The notes under the pieces were generated by a model that searched no databases, was not told where the DNA came from, and was given only the letters and a program-made list of their open reading frames with translations. Shown in pieces: positions 19,380-24,635 of a stretch of 24,635 nucleotides of DNA. Origin of the DNA: Basidiobolus meristosporus CBS 931.73 (Eukaryota; Basidiobolomycota; Basidiobolomycetes; Basidiobolales; Basidiobolaceae); NCBI GenBank assembly GCA_002104905.1, contig MCFE01000945.1, forward strand, positions 1-24,635, read 5' to 3'. The translations under genes were made by a program, and so were the position numbers. The first letter of the stretch is position 1. Each line of letters starts with the position of its first letter.

Positions 19380-22300
19380 ATGTCCTCAGCAGCAAGCAAT
19401 CCAAACCTTTCCATGTTGGAAGAAGCCAGAAGAAATCAGGAAGAACTTACTGAACAGCTTGAAAACATCATGCTTGAAAGAAATACCATGATGATTGAGC
19501 ACTCAAAGCTTGCCAAAACAAGATCTGATAATCACCGTAGAGATGAACTCCTTGAAGTTACATCCGGCTACCAAGATGAAATTGGAATAATTAAGGAAGC
19601 ACTGGAGAATATTGCCATAGTAATTGACAGCATTGAAAATCCACCAAGCCTTGCTCTGCATCAGCCACCAAGAAGTCATGCCTTTGAATCCTCCAGATCT
19701 ACATCTCCTTCTAGACCTGCCCCGGTGGTTGTCCCAAGATCCTTGCCTGTTTATGCTGAAGGCACCAATGCCATCAAGAATCCAACTGAGTTTCATTACA
19801 AGTTTAGTCATGTCTTAGCTGCACACCAGCTAGACCCTGACACCAACTGGGCTAGACTTCTGCCTCTCTGTCTCACAATGCAAGATGCTGACTGGGTTGA
19901 AGTGAACATTCTTTCCAATAGTATGTGGAAAATTGCCCAAAACCTCTTTTGCAGCCATTTTGAAGATCCTCTCAAGAAAGCACATCTGAACTGCGACTTA
20001 TGGAAAACTAAAATGCAAAAAGGTGAATCTGTGCAACACTTCTGTGATAGATTCCAAAGACAAATGAGATTAGCTGGAGTTAGTGATGATAATCCATTGC
20101 TTACTGCTCATTTTCTTTCAAACTTTTCACACCAGCTACAGAGCAATATTGCTATTGTCAAAGCATGCAACCCTGCACGTACCTATGACCAGATCTCAGA
20201 GATATGTACACTGGCAATTACCTTGACTGCAGCTGTTAGCCAGACTTCAGGCAGCTCAACCCAATATCCCACAACAGCCGGAAAAGAGACCAGTCATGTG
20301 ACCGAGAAGCAGTCAACCGCTACTAAGCACTGTGAGCTTCATGGAAAATGCTATCATTCTACCAGTGAATGCAAAGGCATCACCAAGCAGTCAAACAAGT
20401 CAGGAAACACCGCAGAAAAGCAGCAAAACACCAAAACTGATAATCCATATGCTGATGACAAGTGCTTTAAATGTGGAAATAGGGGACATAGATCACCTGC
20501 CTGTCCTGAGAAGAACTCCACACCATCAGCCAAAATTACCCAGATCCTTGATGATCATTCAGCCAATGATACAATGGGGTATGAAGAAGCATATGAAGAA
20601 CTTACAATTCAAGATTATCACAACCTCTTTGAGTTTCCGGCTAAAATTGCAACTGTCCAAGAAAAGAAGCAACCAATCACGCAGCTCAAAGCCATAGAAG
20701 TGCCACTCACCCTCAATGGCCAATCATACGTAGCACTACTGGATACTGGATCATCCAACTCTATTGTATCACCCAATGTAGTCAGAGAACTCAATTTGGA
20801 GATAGAAAAACGACCAGGAAAAATCATTCTTGCTGCTAAGGATCTCTCAGCCCCAAGAATTGGCATTACCAACCCAATCAACATACATTGTGGCTCAGTA
20901 ACCATAATCCATCAGATGGAAGTGATTGACATACCAGATGGACCTCAGGTAGTCATTGGTCTGGACACCTTCACCAAACTTGGCTTTCACATAGGCGGAC
21001 TACCGGTTTCCTATCCAGGAATCACTAAATCTCAGCCGCTCATAATGGATCAAATCCCAGAGATTATCTCATCCCAACCGGAAGAAGAAGAGTTAACCCC
21101 AACTTTTCAAGAATATTCTCAATCAGTCAAATTAGATATTCAGCCGGCCATAGAGAGAAATCAGGCCATTCCAAGGAACAGCTTCTGCACCATCCCAGAA
21201 TCCATTGTTACACTAGAGACCCCACCTGGTGAGTCAACATGGAGGAGGCAATACCCAATTCCGCATTCATGTCAACACTTAGTTGATGAGATAGTCCAAA
21301 AATGGGCTGACAATGGAATTATCACTCAAGCCCCTGTCAACACAACATTCAACAGCCCTTTGACGCTTGCACCAAAGAAAGATGCTGATGGAAATCTAAC
21401 CCTGAAGAGACCCTGTTTGGACCCCAGACCTCTGAACAAGCTTCTCCAAGATGACAAGTTTCCAATTCCAAGAATCCAAGATATCTTTTCCGCACTATCA
21501 GGAGCAAAAGTATTCTCCAAGTTGGACTTGAAGGATGCATATCACCGATTCCAGATCCATCCTGATCATCAGCATAAGACTGCCTTTACTTGGAATAATA
21601 TGCAATGGATGTTTCAGGGAGCTCCCTTTGGCCTAAAGACACTTACCAGCAAGTTTCAGAGAGTCATGACTATAATACTCAAGAATGCACCATACGCATT
21701 GGTATTTGTTGATGATGTCATCATATTCTCCACTAACCGTGATGATCATGCAACCCATGTCACTGATGTAATCAACAGACTGACAACTGCTGGACTGATT
21801 CTCAATGCTGAAAAGTGCAGTTTTGCCCGCCTCAAAATCAATCTACTTGGATTTATAGTCACACCAGCTGGCCACCAATTAGATCCTTTCAAGCTGGTCA
21901 ATATCCCAGAATGGCCAAAACCCACTAGCGCCAAGCAACTTCAACATTATCTTGGAGTATTCAACTATTTCAGGGAACACATACCACTCATGTCCTCATT
22001 GAGTGCCCCATTAGATGCATTACGCCATAGCCCTGATCTCACCTCAGCCTGGAACAAGACTCATGACCAAGCCTTTGAGTCACTCTGCCAACTGCTTCCA
22101 CAAGCACCCACCTTATCCTACCCAGACTTTACTAAGCCCTTTGTTGTTGCTACAGATGCATCTAATGTTGGGTTAGGGGCAGTCCTCTATCAAGATGAAG
22201 ACCAAAATCCGCCTCACTGGATCTCTTTCCAAGCCAGGTCCCTACAACCTGCTGAGAGAAACTACTCTGCTACCAAGAAGGAGCTACTTGCCATAGTCTT

Positions 22301-23864
22301 TGCCTTGAAGAAGTTTCATCAGTATCTATGGGGTAATCCTTTTACCTTGTACACTGACCACCAAGCCCTTGTCTATATCCACACTCAGAAGACTCTGACT
22401 CCAATGCTTACCAACTGGCTTGATACTCTACTTGATTATGAATATACAGTTATTCATCGCCCAGGAATTCTCAACATCCTTCCTGACCACCTGTCAAGAC
22501 TTTTTCCAACTTCACCTTGGGAGGGACATGTGATTACTGATGTAATCAGTAAACTCTCTACAACTTCCAAAATAATTCCTCAACTGGATTCAGCAACTTG
22601 GAAAATCCCACCTGAAGAACAAAGGAAAACATTGATACAGAGGAGTCATTTACTTGGCCACTTTGGAGCTGACACACTTATGAAGAAGCTACACTCTGAT
22701 GGATATCACTGGCCAAATATCAAAGTTGACTGCTTAGAATTTGTCAAGTCGTGCAGAGAATGTCAACTTTACAATATCAGCCGCCATGGATTTCACCCTT
22801 TGAGCCCCATCCATGCAAGCCTTCCTATGGATCATATTGCAATTGATCTAGCTGGACCTTTCACCACTAGTGATGATGGTAATCACTACCTCTTTGTAAT
22901 TGTGGATGTCTGCACACGTTTTGTCTTCCTCAAAGCCATCCCAGACAAGTATGCGGCCACTATTGCACAAGAACTATTCAAGCTCTTCTGCCTTTTTGGA
23001 TTCCCTAAGGTCATTCAATCGGATAATGGAACAGAATTTGTGAATCACGTGATCAAAGCCCTTTGCCAGAATAGCGCCATTGATCATCGTCTGATCACTC
23101 CATATCATCCCAAAGCTAATGGACTGGCTGAAAGACATGTTCAGACCTCAGTGAACATCATCAGGAAATCTATCAAAGGTATCAAGAAGAATTGGGACAA
23201 GTACATTCCAACTGTACAGTATGCTATCAACACCAAAATTGCCGCTCTACATGGATCAACCCCATTTTCCTTGATGTTTGGAAGAAGATACAACCACTTT
23301 GGAGACTACCAGAATACAGAGTTAGCAAGTTTGAATACAGATAAGCTAAAGAACCGGCTTGAGTACCTTACCAACATTGTCTACCCTGCTATCAGTGCCA
23401 GAAGTAAGGCCTCTCAGCAAAAGATGACTTCAACATACGCCTCAAGACACAGGAACAGCAGCTTCCCAGATGGGTCATATGTCATGACACTAGATCCAAT
23501 CCGGCAATCTAAGCTTGACCCCAAGTATGAAGGACCATTCAAGGTTGTCAGACGCACTACTGGAGGATCTTATGTACTTCAAGATAACACTGGAGCACTG
23601 CTACCCAAAAACTTTCCACCTTCCTCACTCAAACTTATTTCTCAAGACCCAGTAACTTCAGAATCCTATGAAGTTGAAGCTATTTTGGACCATGATGGAG
23701 AAGAACCAAATTGCCTTTATTTAGTCAAGTGGAAAGGCTATGATGCCAAACACAACACCTGGGAACCTTACACCAACTTTGATGATGTTGCCATTATCAA
23801 TCAGTATTGGAGCCGCAGAGGAACCCAGAAGGTATCAAAAAACTCCTCTTCCGGAAGGAAGTGA
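19380..23864 (+). CDS. Gag-Pol polyprotein with chromodomain (Ty3/gypsy chromovirus)
   Basis: The 1494-residue protein carries out the whole replication cycle: capsid formation, processing, cDNA synthesis and integration. Domains: an N-terminal charged, coiled-coil-like part (about 10-80); retrotransposon gag core (about 132-285); CCHC zinc knuckle CFKCGNRGHRSPAC (362-375); aspartic protease with DTGSS (D455); reverse transcriptase (about 625-850) with FVDD active site (776-779); RNase H with D926, E968 and D993; integrase with HHCC finger (H1090, H1094, C1125, C1128) and catalytic D1156, D1215, E1251 (35 residues between the last two); a GPY/F-type module around DPKYEGPFKV; and a chromodomain (about 1430-1482) that keeps the aromatic cage positions Y1430, W1451 and Y1454 in LVKWKGYD and NTWEP. 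The frame has no stop or shift, so gag and pol must be separated by proteolysis alone. The ATG at 19380 is 40 bp after the LTR. The stop codon abuts the 3' LTR. Confidence 0.95.
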   Translation: MSSAASNPNLSMLEEARRNQEELTEQLENIMLERNTMMIEHSKLAKTRSDNHRRDELLEVTSGYQDEIGIIKEALENIAIVIDSIENPPSLALHQPPRSHAFESSRSTSPSRPAPVVVPRSLPVYAEGTNAIKNPTEFHYKFSHVLAAHQLDPDTNWARLLPLCLTMQDADWVEVNILSNSMWKIAQNLFCSHFEDPLKKAHLNCDLWKTKMQKGESVQHFCDRFQRQMRLAGVSDDNPLLTAHFLSNFSHQLQSNIAIVKACNPARTYDQISEICTLAITLTAAVSQTSGSSTQYPTTAGKETSHVTEKQSTATKHCELHGKCYHSTSECKGITKQSNKSGNTAEKQQNTKTDNPYADDKCFKCGNRGHRSPACPEKNSTPSAKITQILDDHSANDTMGYEEAYEELTIQDYHNLFEFPAKIATVQEKKQPITQLKAIEVPLTLNGQSYVALLDTGSSNSIVSPNVVRELNLEIEKRPGKIILAAKDLSAPRIGITNPINIHCGSVTIIHQMEVIDIPDGPQVVIGLDTFTKLGFHIGGLPVSYPGITKSQPLIMDQIPEIISSQPEEEELTPTFQEYSQSVKLDIQPAIERNQAIPRNSFCTIPESIVTLETPPGESTWRRQYPIPHSCQHLVDEIVQKWADNGIITQAPVNTTFNSPLTLAPKKDADGNLTLKRPCLDPRPLNKLLQDDKFPIPRIQDIFSALSGAKVFSKLDLKDAYHRFQIHPDHQHKTAFTWNNMQWMFQGAPFGLKTLTSKFQRVMTIILKNAPYALVFVDDVIIFSTNRDDHATHVTDVINRLTTAGLILNAEKCSFARLKINLLGFIVTPAGHQLDPFKLVNIPEWPKPTSAKQLQHYLGVFNYFREHIPLMSSLSAPLDALRHSPDLTSAWNKTHDQAFESLCQLLPQAPTLSYPDFTKPFVVATDASNVGLGAVLYQDEDQNPPHWISFQARSLQPAERNYSATKKELLAIVFALKKFHQYLWGNPFTLYTDHQALVYIHTQKTLTPMLTNWLDTLLDYEYTVIHRPGILNILPDHLSRLFPTSPWEGHVITDVISKLSTTSKIIPQLDSATWKIPPEEQRKTLIQRSHLLGHFGADTLMKKLHSDGYHWPNIKVDCLEFVKSCRECQLYNISRHGFHPLSPIHASLPMDHIAIDLAGPFTTSDDGNHYLFVIVDVCTRFVFLKAIPDKYAATIAQELFKLFCLFGFPKVIQSDNGTEFVNHVIKALCQNSAIDHRLITPYHPKANGLAERHVQTSVNIIRKSIKGIKKNWDKYIPTVQYAINTKIAALHGSTPFSLMFGRRYNHFGDYQNTELASLNTDKLKNRLEYLTNIVYPAISARSKASQQKMTSTYASRHRNSSFPDGSYVMTLDPIRQSKLDPKYEGPFKVVRRTTGGSYVLQDNTGALLPKNFPPSSLKLISQDPVTSESYEVEAILDHDGEEPNCLYLVKWKGYDAKHNTWEPYTNFDDVAIINQYWSRRGTQKVSKNSSSGRK
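23853..23864 (+). other. Polypurine tract overlapping the end of the ORF
   Basis: GGAAGGAAGTGA lies directly before the 3' LTR and should prime plus-strand DNA synthesis. It encodes the last residues (GRK) and the TGA stop, so coding and priming functions share the same bases. Confidence 0.7.
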
Positions 23865-24561
23865 TGTTGTGCATCAACATTTAAAACTTTGCCAATTTTA
23901 CTCCGTTTGAAAATCTAGTACCCTAACTGATTTTCCCTAACCCAAACATAACAAATCCCAGTTACAGTTTATTTGATCCCACCTCAGAATCTATTTTTAG
24001 CTATCACACCTGATCTATTTTCAAATGGTCATCACGTTATCAACCTATCTGCCAAGCCTTCCCAGGTGATTAGTCATCTGAGATCTATCCAACCACTGTG
24101 CAGTTGCCAAGACATCAGTTGATTGATGATGTAATTTTCATTTATCTTATGCACCTATGAACACCCAAATTGATTTCAATCAATCCAGTCCCTTGGCGCT
24201 TACTAATTCAACTTGATCAGAAAAGTATAAATAAAGTGTACTGAACCTTTTGGTTTAGTGTGTGTCTCAACAAAATTAAGATTCTGTCTCAGCAAAAATA
24301 AGAATCCAACAATTCCGTTCTAGTTTCTATCCAAGCCTAGTATATCTAGCACTCCAAAGAACACCAAGCCTAGCCTGCCTAGCAAACAAATATCATTGCC
24401 TTTATAGCCAACCCAGCTATATCCAAGACCAATATTAGATCAGAATCTTTCTGCTAATATTTCCGCCACTCTCTGACAATTCTAAGATTCTGCACTTAAT
24501 TGTCCCTTTGGTTCAGTTAAACCATTCAAGAGTTTTATTACACTTTCTCTTGGATACAACA
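23865..24561 (+). repeat. 3' LTR of the gypsy element
   Basis: It is 697 bp, near-identical to the 5' LTR. Differences include TCTG/TCCG near its start, TTTCAG/TTACAG, AATATTC/AATTTTC, GCGAAC/GCAAAC, TATTTGATC/TATTAGATC and one inserted A (CAGATC/CAGAATC). It should provide the transcript end. Confidence 0.93.
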
Positions 24562-24590
24562 TGGATAGCTCCTAGAATACTGAATGCTAT

Positions 24591-24635
24591 CTGTGGTAAT
24601 GGACTAGTATCCATTAGCTACAATATCCCTAAACC
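24591..24635 (-). repeat. Inverse copy of the segment at 17726-17770
   Basis: The minus strand starts GGTTTAGGGATATTGTAGCT and contains CCATTACCACAG, as at 17726-17770. It reaches the window end, so the repeat may be longer. The bases between the gypsy element and this segment (24562-24590) show nothing else. Confidence 0.6.

Larger units (their letters stand above)
18644..24561 (+). mobile_element. Full-length Ty3/gypsy chromovirus retrotransposon
   Basis: The element is 5918 bp: 5' LTR, 40-bp leader, one 1494-codon gag-pol ORF with C-terminal chromodomain, purine-rich tract and 3' LTR. The LTRs differ by five substitutions and one 1-bp indel over about 697 bp (about 99.1% identity), which indicates a recent insertion. 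All domains are present in Ty3/gypsy order (RT and RNase H before integrase), and all catalytic residues checked are kept, so it could be autonomous. The single fused ORF and short leader resemble the Tf1/sushi group of chromoviruses. The flanking 5-mers (TGCTG and TGGAT) do not match, so there is no target-site duplication. Confidence 0.93.

Noticed and set aside
19503-19811. Minus-strand 102-codon frame inside the gypsy gag region
   Set aside because: Shadow of the gag-pol ORF with no recognisable domain.

Overview
This window looks like a gene-poor, repeat-packed block of a fungal nuclear genome, most likely a basidiomycete (Agaricomycete-type). The evidence is (1) an intact Ty3/gypsy chromovirus with one fused gag-pol reading frame and a C-terminal chromodomain, (2) three decayed copies of a Plavaka-like (CACTA/tnp2-related) DNA transposase, a group best known from mushroom-forming fungi, (3) PIF/Harbinger-like and Ty1/copia-like remains, and (4) AT-rich composition with CpG scarce in the decayed repeats. 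I see no host housekeeping gene, rRNA, tRNA or CRISPR array. Species assignment is not possible from the sequence alone.

Layout. 1-954 (minus): 3' part of a PIF/Harbinger-like DDE transposase broken by one in-frame TAG. 1581-2650 (minus): a solo-LTR-like element with a TATA box and heat-shock-element (HSE)-like repeats. 2806-3540 (plus): CpG-rich open frame of an unknown protein, cut at its 5' side. 4200-6945 (plus): Plavaka copy A. 6948-7640 (plus): 5'-truncated Ty1/copia remnant with a reverse transcriptase fragment and a 3' LTR. 7641-10740 (minus): Plavaka copy B, split by a second solo LTR of the same family as the first (8174-8890, plus). 10982-14338 (minus): Plavaka copy C, the only one that keeps an N-terminal zinc-finger-like segment. 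Copies A and B/C therefore face each other, with the copia remnant between them.

14339-15978 (plus): a third LTR of the first family, into which a 732-bp almost perfect palindrome (long-TIR MITE/foldback element, 14656-15387) has inserted right at the TATA box. 16012-16419: a decayed unknown frame. 16531 to about 17400: a copia-type LTR relative carrying a 73-bp higher-order minisatellite made of TAAAGGGG motifs. 17401-18643: no intact gene; it holds an HSE-like cluster and a decayed frame with 207-bp tandem repeats.

18644-24561 (plus): a full-length Ty3/gypsy chromovirus. It has 696/697-bp LTRs differing by 5 substitutions and 1 indel, and a 1494-codon ORF with gag, zinc knuckle, protease, RT, RNase H, integrase and chromodomain, with all the catalytic residues I checked present. 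It is the only plausibly functional gene in the window. Its LTRs supply promoter and termination, the ORF supplies all enzymes, and the chromodomain probably targets integration to heterochromatin, which fits the surrounding nest of dead elements. It has no visible target-site duplication.

The most interesting signals are the HSE-like arrays placed upstream of the TATA box in one LTR family, the palindromic MITE that separates these elements from the TATA box in one copy, the probable chimeric origin of Plavaka copy A, and the 73-bp minisatellite.
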